Shown here: positions 1 through 6,936 of the stretch, one piece after another
Position numbering within the stretch: the first letter of the stretch is position 1
Layout: each line of letters opens with the position of its first letter
NCBI GenBank assembly: GCA_900552675.1
Contig: USAI01000072.1
Coordinates: 1 to 12,586, forward strand
Direction of reading: 5' to 3'
From: an uncultured Prevotella sp.
GTDB lineage: Bacteria; Bacteroidota; Bacteroidia; Bacteroidales; Bacteroidaceae
Length of the DNA stretch: 12,586 nucleotides
Notes under the pieces: generated by a model
Told to the model about the DNA's origin: nothing
The model's input: only the letters and a program-made list of their open reading frames with translations
The model's database searches: none
Position numbers and translations under genes: made by a program

Positions 1-54
1 TACCCGTACGGCAGTTTAGCAAACTACTGGTTTCAGCCACTCACCCAAACTTCC
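1..54 (-). tRNA. tRNA-Ser(GCT), 5' part, cut by window edge
   Basis: Read on the minus strand from 54, the sequence folds as the 5' half of a serine tRNA. It has a 7-base acceptor strand GGAAGTT, then T8 G9, a D stem GGT/ACC around the loop GAGTGGCTGAA, base A26, and an anticodon stem GTAGT/ACTGC with one G-T pair. The loop is TTGCTAA with anticodon GCT at 20-18. The bases after the anticodon stem (CGTACGGGTA) look like the start of the long variable arm typical of tRNA-Ser. The T arm and 3' acceptor strand lie outside the window, so acceptor pairing cannot be checked. Confidence 0.88.
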
Positions 55-108
55 AAAGGAACGTCCGATATGGTTACCGAAGCGAAGCATCATTTCTTGA
101 TTGCGGGT

Positions 109-141
109 GCAAAGGTAGCATATTCTTTTGATACCGCCAAA
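109..141 (-). promoter_or_regulatory. Bacteroidetes-type promoter for tRNA-Ser
   Basis: On the minus strand, TTTG (141-138) is followed after 20 bases by TACCTTTGC (117-109). This matches the Bacteroidetes primary sigma factor consensus TTTG-n17-23-TAnnTTTGC. The start of transcription would fall near 102-105, giving a precursor leader of about 50 bases before the mature tRNA 5' end at 54. Confidence 0.75.
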
Positions 142-299
142 TATTTCGACAACTTTTTCTAAACATTTTTACACTTTTGCGTTATTTAGGTCCTCCTCGC
201 CCCCTATTTCTACACACCTAATTATAAGCATTGCGATATCCGTCTTGCTGATATATAATCGCTTCCGCGCTCAATCTCAATTGTTTTTTTTATAAAACA

Positions 300-354
300 G
301 TAAGCATAAAATACAATACATATTCTATATAGTAAGTATAATGGTAAGTATAAT
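300..354. repeat. Short direct repeats GTAAGTATAAT
   Basis: GTAAGTATAAT occurs exactly at 332-342 and again at 344-354. A related copy, GTAAGCATAAA, lies at 300-310. The repeats sit in the gene-free region, about 110-150 bases upstream of the promoter that drives the methyltransferase gene. They could be binding sites, but short AT-rich repeats also arise by chance. Confidence 0.5.
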
Positions 355-397
355 CATGCAAAAACGACAACCCCTATTATTGTAAAAAGAGACAAGA

Positions 398-409
398 TGT
401 AGCGCTACA
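398..409. promoter_or_regulatory. Perfect 12-bp palindrome, possible operator
   Basis: TGTAGCGCTACA is a perfect 12-base palindrome in an AT-rich stretch about 50 bases upstream of the -33 box of the methyltransferase promoter. Its form and position would suit a dimeric regulator, but no regulator is known for it and none is encoded nearby. Confidence 0.35.
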
Positions 410-455
410 ATAAGTACAAGTAAGAATTACAGAAAACAAAGAAAAACCATGGGGC

Positions 456-469
456 TTTCTTGCAAGAAA
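456..469. promoter_or_regulatory. Perfect 14-bp palindrome over the -33 box
   Basis: TTTCTTGCAAGAAA is a perfect 14-base palindrome. It contains the TTG (460-462) that serves as the -33 element of the promoter at 460-491, so a protein bound here would block polymerase. The operator role is inference from form and position. Confidence 0.45.
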
Positions 470-491
470 CGCAATTTTTATGTAAGTTTGC
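460..491 (+). promoter_or_regulatory. Bacteroidetes-type promoter for RNA methyltransferase gene
   Basis: TTG (460-462) is followed after exactly 20 bases by TAAGTTTGC (483-491), a full match to the TAnnTTTGC -7 consensus. Transcription would start near 495-498, giving a 5' leader of about 130 bases before the start codon at 627. No other convincing promoter was found between the three rightward genes, so it may drive all of them. Confidence 0.65.
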
Positions 492-626
492 ATAACGATA
501 ACAAGAATGTTAAGAGATTAATGCATCTTCATATTGTTATTAGCACAGGATATAAAACCGATTATTCATAACGTAGCTCGTAATAGGAATTGAAATACGC
601 ATTAAAGTTGTAATATATTATTAAAG

Positions 627-1385
627 ATGTTAAGCAAAAATAAGATAAAATATATACACGCGCTAAACACAAAGAAAAAGCGTAATGCCGACAATGTATT
701 TGTGGCCGAAGGTCCAAAAACAGTGGGCGACATTTTGGCTCGCCAAGACGCTAAATGCCTCATTGCCACACAGCAATGGTTTAACGAAAACAGCCAAGCG
801 ATGGCACACAGTAGCGAGAATATTGTTGTAACAGAGGACGAATTGCAGAAAGCGAGCCTGCAACAAGCTCCTCAACAAGTGATTGCGGTGTTTGAACAAC
901 AACACCCACATATCTCGGCAACCGACATATCATCACAATTAGTATTGGCCCTTGACGGTGTTCAAGACCCAGGTAATTTAGGCACCATTATCCGTATTGC
1001 CGATTGGTTTGGTATTAACACCATTGTTTGCAGTCCTGACACCGCCGATGCCTTCAACCCCAAGGTAGTGCAGGCTACAATGGGCAGCATTGCTCGTGTA
1101 AAGATAGCCTACACCCCATTAGCAGCTTTCATCAAGTCGCTTCCCACCACATATCCTGTTTATGCAACATTGCTTGACGGCGATAATATTTACGAAACAA
1201 CACTCAGTCAACATGGCCTTATCGTAATGGGAAATGAAGGCAATGGTATCAGCCAAGAAGTTCGTCAATGTATCAGCAACAAGCTCCTTATCCCCACTTT
1301 TGCCACAAGCCCCGACAAGGCCGACAGTTTGAATGTTGCCATTGCCACAGCCATTGTTTGCTCTGAATTCCGTCGTAACAGATAA
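627..1385 (+). CDS. SpoU/TrmH-family RNA 2'-O-methyltransferase
   Basis: This 252-residue protein probably transfers a methyl group from S-adenosylmethionine to a ribose 2'-OH in rRNA or tRNA. Residues 1-95 look like the small substrate-binding domain of the RlmB/TsnR branch, with a basic N terminus and the motif FVAEGPKTV (25-33). Residues 105-250 carry the three SpoU motifs of the knotted SPOUT fold: motif 1 DPGNLGTIIR (114-123, with N117 and R123), motif 2 VMGNEGNGIS (200-209, with E204) and motif 3, from LLIPTF (220-225) to DSLNVAIATAI (233-243). The length is normal for the family. The ATG at 627 is used because the conserved N-terminal segment starts at once; there is no Shine-Dalgarno sequence, which is usual in this phylum. 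The family is certain, but the exact target nucleotide cannot be read from the sequence. Confidence 0.9.
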   Translation: MLSKNKIKYIHALNTKKKRNADNVFVAEGPKTVGDILARQDAKCLIATQQWFNENSQAMAHSSENIVVTEDELQKASLQQAPQQVIAVFEQQHPHISATDISSQLVLALDGVQDPGNLGTIIRIADWFGINTIVCSPDTADAFNPKVVQATMGSIARVKIAYTPLAAFIKSLPTTYPVYATLLDGDNIYETTLSQHGLIVMGNEGNGISQEVRQCISNKLLIPTFATSPDKADSLNVAIATAIVCSEFRRNR

Positions 1386-1495
1386 GATGTCTATACTTAA
1401 TGACAAGTAGCCCTGTAACAAGGTTTCTGCTTATCACTAAGCTTAGTTTCTCACATATAAAAACAACTAACACGCCCCTCAAAAATACAACTAAT

Positions 1496-2365
1496 ATGGA
1501 AAAAGAATTATACAAGAAGCGCAGCTTATCAACCTGCACAAAAACTTCTTTCAATTTACTATGCAACAATTTTGCAACAATTTTCAAGAAATCATGGCTA
1601 CCATCACTGGCTCTATCAATGGCCAGTGCTATTATCGTAATGATGCAAGCCTATTTCTGCCAAGATACGCCCTCGCTTACATCTTTTGCCCTACAAATGT
1701 TGGCTATGTTTATTGTGAGCATTCTACTTGGCAGTTGGATGCAGTCAAGTTATATCTGCCTGCTAAATGAAGACAAGCAAAAAAATGTTTTTAAGAAATG
1801 CTGCAACATAAACCTATGGGCATGGGCATATATTATTGTGACATATCTTGTAGTTATGATTATTTTAGTGCTGTGTTCCTTTGGCTTTAATTCGATTAAA
1901 GCAACAGCAACCTATGCCGCTTATTTAACATCAGGCGTTGGCCTTATCTTAGGCATCTTAGTCGTACTGGGCACCCTACCCTTCATTTATCCCATTATAC
2001 ATTATTTAATTGACAAGGATGCGAAATTGAAAAAAATATGGAAATCAGACTACCGCACTGGTTTTCGATATATAGGTGCTTTGTTTGCAGCCAGCCTCAT
2101 CTGTTTTCTTATTGTTGCTATTCTTTTAGGAATAATGTCGGTACCCACTATTGTTTTGAGTATGGCAAATATAGCCAACTATAATAGTGTTTTGATAGGC
2201 GATCAATCAGCGCTACCCACAACAATGCCAGCCATTTGGGCACTATCAACACTCATTACTACATTTATAGCAAGTTATATCGGCATATGGGTGTTTCTAT
2301 TGTTCTATTATCTCTATGGCAGCCTTGCCACACGTGAAAAAGAACGAAACAATAGTAGTAAATAA
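1496..2365 (+). CDS. Six-helix integral membrane protein of unknown function
   Basis: I do not recognise this 289-residue protein. It starts with a basic, Ser/Thr/Cys-rich cytoplasmic-looking segment (1-33) and then has about six hydrophobic segments, near 34-54, 62-86, 106-130, 143-171, 191-222 and 245-275. The charged tail (REKERNNSSK) points to a cytoplasmic C terminus. There is no signal peptide, lipobox or clear catalytic motif. The frame is open back to an ATG at 1400, but the ATG at 1496 (MEKELYKK) is preferred because the extra 32 residues look like translated AT-rich spacer. It lies 110 bases after the methyltransferase and 54 bases before hisB on the same strand, so cotranscription is likely, but no shared function is evident. 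A permease-like or structural inner-membrane role is only a guess. Confidence 0.75.
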   Translation: MEKELYKKRSLSTCTKTSFNLLCNNFATIFKKSWLPSLALSMASAIIVMMQAYFCQDTPSLTSFALQMLAMFIVSILLGSWMQSSYICLLNEDKQKNVFKKCCNINLWAWAYIIVTYLVVMIILVLCSFGFNSIKATATYAAYLTSGVGLILGILVVLGTLPFIYPIIHYLIDKDAKLKKIWKSDYRTGFRYIGALFAASLICFLIVAILLGIMSVPTIVLSMANIANYNSVLIGDQSALPTTMPAIWALSTLITTFIASYIGIWVFLLFYYLYGSLATREKERNNSSK

Positions 2366-2419
2366 AAGCACTCTCAACAATTAACATACAACAACAAACA
2401 CAAACGGAACAAGAAGAAG

Positions 2420-3499
2420 ATGAACAAGAGACAGAAAATATTATTTATCGACCGCGATGGCACCTTAATAAAAGAACCTGCCGATGAACAAATAGATAGC
2501 TTTAGCAAATTACAATTTGTTGAAGGTGTTTTTAAGCACCTAGGGTACATTGCACAGCATCTCGACTTTAAGTTGGTGATGGTGAGCAATCAAGATGGCT
2601 TGGGCACAGCCTCATTTCCAGAAGAAACATTTTGGCCTGTCCACAACTTCATCATACAGACATTAAAAGGCGAAGGCATTATTTTCGACAAGCAACACAT
2701 AGACCGCCATTTTGCCGAAGACCATAGCGAAACCCGTAAACCTGGCATTGGTATGCTTACTGAATATATCAACAATCCTGCATACGATTTGGCGGGAAGT
2801 TATGTCATAGGCGATAGAGATACCGATGCGCAATTAGCCCGAAACCTAGGTTGTCAATCGTTCATTTTAGGAAAAGAAGGCATGACGTGGGAGAAAATTG
2901 CCGAGCTTCTTTTCGCTGGCGAACGCACTGCCGAAATAAGACGTACCACAAAAGAAACCGATGTATATGTAAAAATAGACCTTGATGGTTCAGGCAAATG
3001 CGATATTAACACAGGCTTGGGGTTCTTCGACCACATGCTTGAACAGATAGCTAAACATGGCATGACCGACCTTACTATTCATACCCAAGGCGACCTAAAC
3101 GTAGACGAACATCATACCATAGAAGATACGGCCATCGTGATAGGTCAATGCCTATTGCAAGCTCTTGCAAACAAACGAGGTATTGAACGATATGGCTATT
3201 GTCTTCCAATGGACGATTGTAAATGCCAAGTATCGTTAGACTTTGGCGGGCGCCCTTGGCTATTATGGGAAGCCGACTTTCATCGCGAAAAGATAGGCGA
3301 TATGCCCACCGAAATGTTTTACCATTTCTTCAAGAGTTTGAGCGATGCAGCACAGATGAACCTGTCTATTCAAGCTGAAGGCGTTAACGAACACCACAAG
3401 ATAGAAGGCATTTTTAAAGCATTTGCCAAAAGCATCAAGATGGCGGTGCACCGAGATATTTATCATTACGAGCTTCCTTCAACCAAAGGTAGCTTGTAA
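2420..3499 (+). CDS. hisB: Bifunctional histidinol-phosphatase / imidazoleglycerol-phosphate dehydratase
   Basis: This 359-residue fusion covers two histidine biosynthesis steps: dehydration of imidazoleglycerol phosphate and dephosphorylation of histidinol phosphate. Residues 1-165 are a HAD phosphatase: DRDGT (nucleophile D11, acid/base D13), SNQDG (56-60), RKP (106-108, K107) and GDRDTD (131-136). Residues 170-359 are the dehydratase, with both metal-binding repeats: EHHTIEDT (230-237) and EHHKIEG (324-330), plus NTGLGFFDHML (197-207). The length matches E. coli HisB (about 355). Three of the four zinc ligands known in the E. coli phosphatase loop are absent here: D95, S103 and T105 replace Cys, and only H97 remains. 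The ATG at 2420 follows an A/G-rich stretch and leaves the usual short lead before the first Asp. No other his gene is in the window, so it is separate from any his operon. Confidence 0.95.
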   Translation: MNKRQKILFIDRDGTLIKEPADEQIDSFSKLQFVEGVFKHLGYIAQHLDFKLVMVSNQDGLGTASFPEETFWPVHNFIIQTLKGEGIIFDKQHIDRHFAEDHSETRKPGIGMLTEYINNPAYDLAGSYVIGDRDTDAQLARNLGCQSFILGKEGMTWEKIAELLFAGERTAEIRRTTKETDVYVKIDLDGSGKCDINTGLGFFDHMLEQIAKHGMTDLTIHTQGDLNVDEHHTIEDTAIVIGQCLLQALANKRGIERYGYCLPMDDCKCQVSLDFGGRPWLLWEADFHREKIGDMPTEMFYHFFKSLSDAAQMNLSIQAEGVNEHHKIEGIFKAFAKSIKMAVHRDIYHYELPSTKGSL

Positions 3500-3509
3500 A
3501 TAATAAAAG

Positions 3510-3549
3510 AGCCAAGGTTATGAATAACAATCATACCTTGGCTTTTTTT
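3510..3549 (+). terminator. Rho-independent terminator after hisB
   Basis: Arms AGCCAAGGT (3510-3518) and ACCTTGGCT (3535-3543) form a perfect 9-bp stem, extendable by TATG/CATA-type pairing with one bulged T, followed by seven T residues (3543-3549). It lies 11 bases past the hisB stop. The opposite strand has a weaker T-rich stretch after the stem, so it may also stop transcription coming from carB. Confidence 0.88.
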
Positions 3550-3565
3550 AATGTTATAGTGAATG

Positions 3566-3609
3566 TATTACCTACTATTAAATAGCAATATTACCTACTA
3601 TTGAATAGC
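3566..3609. repeat. Two-copy tandem repeat, 23-bp period
   Basis: A 21-base unit, starting TATTACCTACTATT and ending AATAGC, occurs at 3566-3586 and 3589-3609 with one difference (A or G at position 15 of the unit) and a 2-base spacer. It lies between the hisB terminator and the carB stop codon, in the 3' region of both convergent transcripts. No function is apparent. Confidence 0.8.
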
Positions 3610-3634
3610 TAGCAATACACTCTAAACTAATAAT

Positions 3635-6600
3635 TTACTTATATTCTTCCCAGCTCTTAATTTCAATTTCATCAAGCTTCTTCGTACAGAAAGCATTAAT
3701 GAAAGCACTGGCTAAACGGCTGTTTGTAATCAATGGCACATTCAAGTCGATAGCAGCACGACGTATCTTGTAACCATTGGTCAACTCGCGCGGGCTAAGG
3801 TCTTTCGGAATATTCACTACCATATCAATCTTCTTGTCATGCAACATGGTAAGTGCTTGAGGCTCCATACCCTCTTCTGAAGGCCAATATACATGAGTAT
3901 TTGCGATACCATTATCGGTGAGATACTTAGAGGTACCACCCGTAGCATACAGCTCATAACCATTAATTACCAACTGGCGTGCTGCATCCAGCATTTCAGC
4001 CTTCTGCTTAGCTCCACCCGTTGACAGCAAAATGGTTTTCTTTGGTATGCGATGTCCTACCGACAACATACTCTTCAGCAATGCATCGTTAGTATCGTCG
4101 CCCAAGCAGCCTACCTCACCCGTTGACGACATATCGACACCGAGAACTGGGTCGGCCTTTTGCAGGCGGTTGAATGAGAACTGTGAAGCCTTAATGCCCA
4201 CATAATCCAGATCGAAGAGGTTCTTATTGGGTTTCTCAACAGGCACACCCAACATTACCTTTGTTGCCAATTCGATAAGGTTAATCTTTAGTACCTTGCT
4301 CACGAATGGGAACGAGCGCGAAGCACGCAAGTTACATTCTATCACCAAGATATCGTTATCACGGGCCATAAACTGGATATTGAACGGTCCGTTGATATGC
4401 AGCTCTTTAGCAATCTGTCTACCCACACGTTTTACACGACGCACGGTCTCAACATACAGTTTCTGCGGTGGGAACTGAATAGTAGCGTCGCCTGAGTGAA
4501 CGCCAGCAAACTCGATGTGCTCAGAGATAGCATAAGCAATAACCTCACCCTTAGAAGCTACACCATCTAATTCGATTTCTTTTGCATGCTCAATAAACTT
4601 GCTTACTACCACAGGATGGTCTTCGCTTACATTGGCAGCCAACTGTAAGAAGCGTTTCAGCTCATCTTCGTTTGAACATACGTTCATGGCAGCACCCGAG
4701 AGCACATAGCTAGGACGAACCAATACGGGGAAGCCAACACGCTCGATAAAGCGGTCGATATCCTCCATGCTTGTCAGAGCGCTCCATTCAGGCTGGTTGA
4801 TGCCATTATTGGTAAGCATTTGCGAGAACTTGGCACGGTCTTCAGCATTATCAATGTCTTTAGCCTTTGTACCAAGGATGGGCACATGCTGCTCATCAAG
4901 ACGGATGGCCAAGTTGTTAGGAATTTGTCCACCAGTAGAAACAACCACGCCGTGCGGCTGCTCAAGATCGATGATATCCATCACACGCTCGAATGTCAAC
5001 TCGTCAAAATAAAGACGGTCGCACATATCATAGTCGGTAGAAACGGTCTCAGGGTTATAATTGATCATTACCGAGCGATAACCCTCCTTACGGATGGTGT
5101 TCAAAGCCTGAACGCCACACCAGTCGAACTCAACCGACGATCCAATACGATAAGCGCCCGAACCTAATACTACGATTGAACGATGGTCGTTTTCAAAAGT
5201 AATATCGCTCTTTACGCCAGCATAGGTTACATACAGATAGTTAGTCTGTGCAGGATACTCGGCAGCCAATGTATCAATTTGCTTCACCACAGGAAGGATG
5301 CCGTAGTTCTTACGCAGATTGCGCACTACGAGCGATGCTTTCTGCATTGATTTCAGTTCGTCCTCAAGGCCAACGGCACGTGCCACCTGGAAGTCGGTGA
5401 AACCATATACCTTTGCTTTACGCAGCAAATCGCGGTCGAGCGTATTGATGTTGCAGCGTTTCATTGCCTCATCAATCTCGATAATATGCTGCAGTTTTTC
5501 GAGGAACCATTTATCAATCTTGGTCAGCTCATGAATATCGTCAACGGTGTAGCCCTTATGCATAGCCTTTGATATCACAAAGACACGCTTATCAGTAGGC
5601 TCGCGCAAAGCAGCATCAATATCGTCAATCTCAAGCTCCTTGTTTTCAACAAAGCCATGCATGCCCTGACCTATCATGCGCAAGCCCTTCTGGATAGCCT
5701 CTTCAAAGTTTCGACCAATAGCCATTACCTCGCCCACCGATTTCATTGATGAGCCGAGTTCCTTGTCAACACCGCGGAATTTAGAGAGGTCCCAACGAGG
5801 AATTTTACAAACCACATAATCGAGAGCTGGTTCGAAGAATGCGCTGGTGGTCTTTGTTACCGAGTTTTTCAGTTCAAACAAGCCATAACCCATACCCAAC
5901 TTAGCAGCGACAAAAGCCAAAGGATAGCCAGTAGCTTTCGATGCCAAAGCTGACGAACGGCTCAAACGAGCGTTCACCTCTATCACGCGATAGTCTTCGC
6001 TCATGGGGTCAAAAGCATACTGCACGTTACACTCGCCCACGATACCGATGTGGCGAATGATCTTGATTGACAGTGCACGCAGCTTATGATACTCGCTATT
6101 GGTCAATGTTTGCGAGGGAGCGATAACAATACTTTCGCCCGTATGGATACCCAGCGGGTCGAAGTTCTCCATGTTACAAACTGTGATACAGTTGTCGTAA
6201 CGGTCGCGCACCACCTCATATTCAATCTCTTTCCATCCCTTCAAGCTCTTTTCAACGAGCACCTGTGGTGAGAATGAGAATGCCTTTTCAGCCAGTTTGT
6301 TCAGTTCTTCTTCATTGTCGCAGAAGCCACTACCCAAGCCTCCCAGAGCATAGGCAGCACGAAGGATAACGGGATATCCCAGTTCGGCGGCCGCCTTGCG
6401 AGCCTGTTCTATCGTTTCGCAAGCTTCGCTCTTAATGGTTTTTACGTCAATCTCGTTCAGTTTTTCAACGAACAGCTCACGGTCTTCAGTGTCCATGATA
6501 GCCTGAACAGGTGTGCCAAGCACCTTCACGTTATATTTCTCAAGAACGCCTGATTGATAGAGTTCTACGCCACAGTTAAGCGCTGTCTGTCCGCCAAAGG

Positions 6601-6862
6601 CGAGCAATATACCGTCAGGTCTTTCCTTTTCGATGACACGCTCAACGAAATAAGGCTGTACAGGCAAGAAATATATTTGGTCGGCCACACCTTCTGAAGT
6701 CTGCACGGTAGCGATATTTGGATTTATGAGCACCGTTTTCACGCCTTCTTCGCGCAAAGCCTTCAATGCTTGCGAACCAGAGTAGTCAAACTCGCCTGCC
6801 TCACCAATTTTGAGAGCGCCCGAACCGAGCAGCAGTACTTTCTTTATATTATCGTCTTTCAT
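3635..6862 (-). CDS. carB: Carbamoyl-phosphate synthase large subunit
   Basis: The 1075-residue synthetase subunit makes carbamoyl phosphate from bicarbonate, two ATP and ammonia delivered by CarA, for pyrimidine and arginine synthesis. The N-terminal half (1-400) holds a preATP-grasp segment (LLGSGALKIGEAGEFDYSGS, 11-30) and the first ATP-grasp domain with EVNARLSRSSALASKATGYP (295-314). An oligomerisation domain covers about 400-550. The second half repeats the module: VVLGSGAYRIGSSVEFDWCG (564-583) and IECNLRASRSFPFVSK (841-856). Residues 940-1075 are the MGS-like allosteric domain (LSTGG 946-950, YATGGTSKYL 972-981). Length is normal. SRSFPFVSK, HTGESIVIAPSQTLTN (240-255) and SVGEVMAIGR (375-384) resemble eukaryotic CAD-type enzymes more than the E. 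coli protein. It lies 74 bases after carA in the same operon. The start is an ATG without Shine-Dalgarno sequence. Confidence 0.97.
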   Translation of the reverse strand: MKDDNIKKVLLLGSGALKIGEAGEFDYSGSQALKALREEGVKTVLINPNIATVQTSEGVADQIYFLPVQPYFVERVIEKERPDGILLAFGGQTALNCGVELYQSGVLEKYNVKVLGTPVQAIMDTEDRELFVEKLNEIDVKTIKSEACETIEQARKAAAELGYPVILRAAYALGGLGSGFCDNEEELNKLAEKAFSFSPQVLVEKSLKGWKEIEYEVVRDRYDNCITVCNMENFDPLGIHTGESIVIAPSQTLTNSEYHKLRALSIKIIRHIGIVGECNVQYAFDPMSEDYRVIEVNARLSRSSALASKATGYPLAFVAAKLGMGYGLFELKNSVTKTTSAFFEPALDYVVCKIPRWDLSKFRGVDKELGSSMKSVGEVMAIGRNFEEAIQKGLRMIGQGMHGFVENKELEIDDIDAALREPTDKRVFVISKAMHKGYTVDDIHELTKIDKWFLEKLQHIIEIDEAMKRCNINTLDRDLLRKAKVYGFTDFQVARAVGLEDELKSMQKASLVVRNLRKNYGILPVVKQIDTLAAEYPAQTNYLYVTYAGVKSDITFENDHRSIVVLGSGAYRIGSSVEFDWCGVQALNTIRKEGYRSVMINYNPETVSTDYDMCDRLYFDELTFERVMDIIDLEQPHGVVVSTGGQIPNNLAIRLDEQHVPILGTKAKDIDNAEDRAKFSQMLTNNGINQPEWSALTSMEDIDRFIERVGFPVLVRPSYVLSGAAMNVCSNEDELKRFLQLAANVSEDHPVVVSKFIEHAKEIELDGVASKGEVIAYAISEHIEFAGVHSGDATIQFPPQKLYVETVRRVKRVGRQIAKELHINGPFNIQFMARDNDILVIECNLRASRSFPFVSKVLKINLIELATKVMLGVPVEKPNKNLFDLDYVGIKASQFSFNRLQKADPVLGVDMSSTGEVGCLGDDTNDALLKSMLSVGHRIPKKTILLSTGGAKQKAEMLDAARQLVINGYELYATGGTSKYLTDNGIANTHVYWPSEEGMEPQALTMLHDKKIDMVVNIPKDLSPRELTNGYKIRRAAIDLNVPLITNSRLASAFINAFCTKKLDEIEIKSWEEYK

Positions 6863-6936
6863 TACTAATTCTTTATATAAAAAGTTTCAACGAATATGTC
6901 TCAATAGTTTGAATGAATATGTTTATCGACAAACTG

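Larger units (their letters stand above)
55..626. other. Gene-free intergenic region
   Basis: This is a stretch of about 570 AT-rich bases between tRNA-Ser (leftward) and the RNA methyltransferase gene (rightward). I see no protein-coding gene in it. It holds the two outward-facing promoters, two perfect palindromes and a short direct repeat, each listed separately. The part from about 142 to 297 shows nothing recognisable. The stretch 492-626 would be the 5' untranslated leader of the methyltransferase mRNA, and I see no known riboswitch or strong hairpin there. Confidence 0.7.

Noticed and set aside
300..410. Repeats upstream of the methyltransferase gene as a CRISPR array
   Set aside because: The units are only 11 bases, nearly adjacent and without regular spacers; no cas gene is present.
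1400..1495. N-terminal extension of the membrane protein from the ATG at 1400
   Set aside because: The 32 extra residues look like translated spacer, and the ATG at 1496 gives a charged start followed by ordered membrane segments.
6863..6936. Imperfect repeat of GAATATGT in the carA-carB gap
   Set aside because: Only the 8-base core is well kept and the region is AT-rich, so chance similarity explains it.
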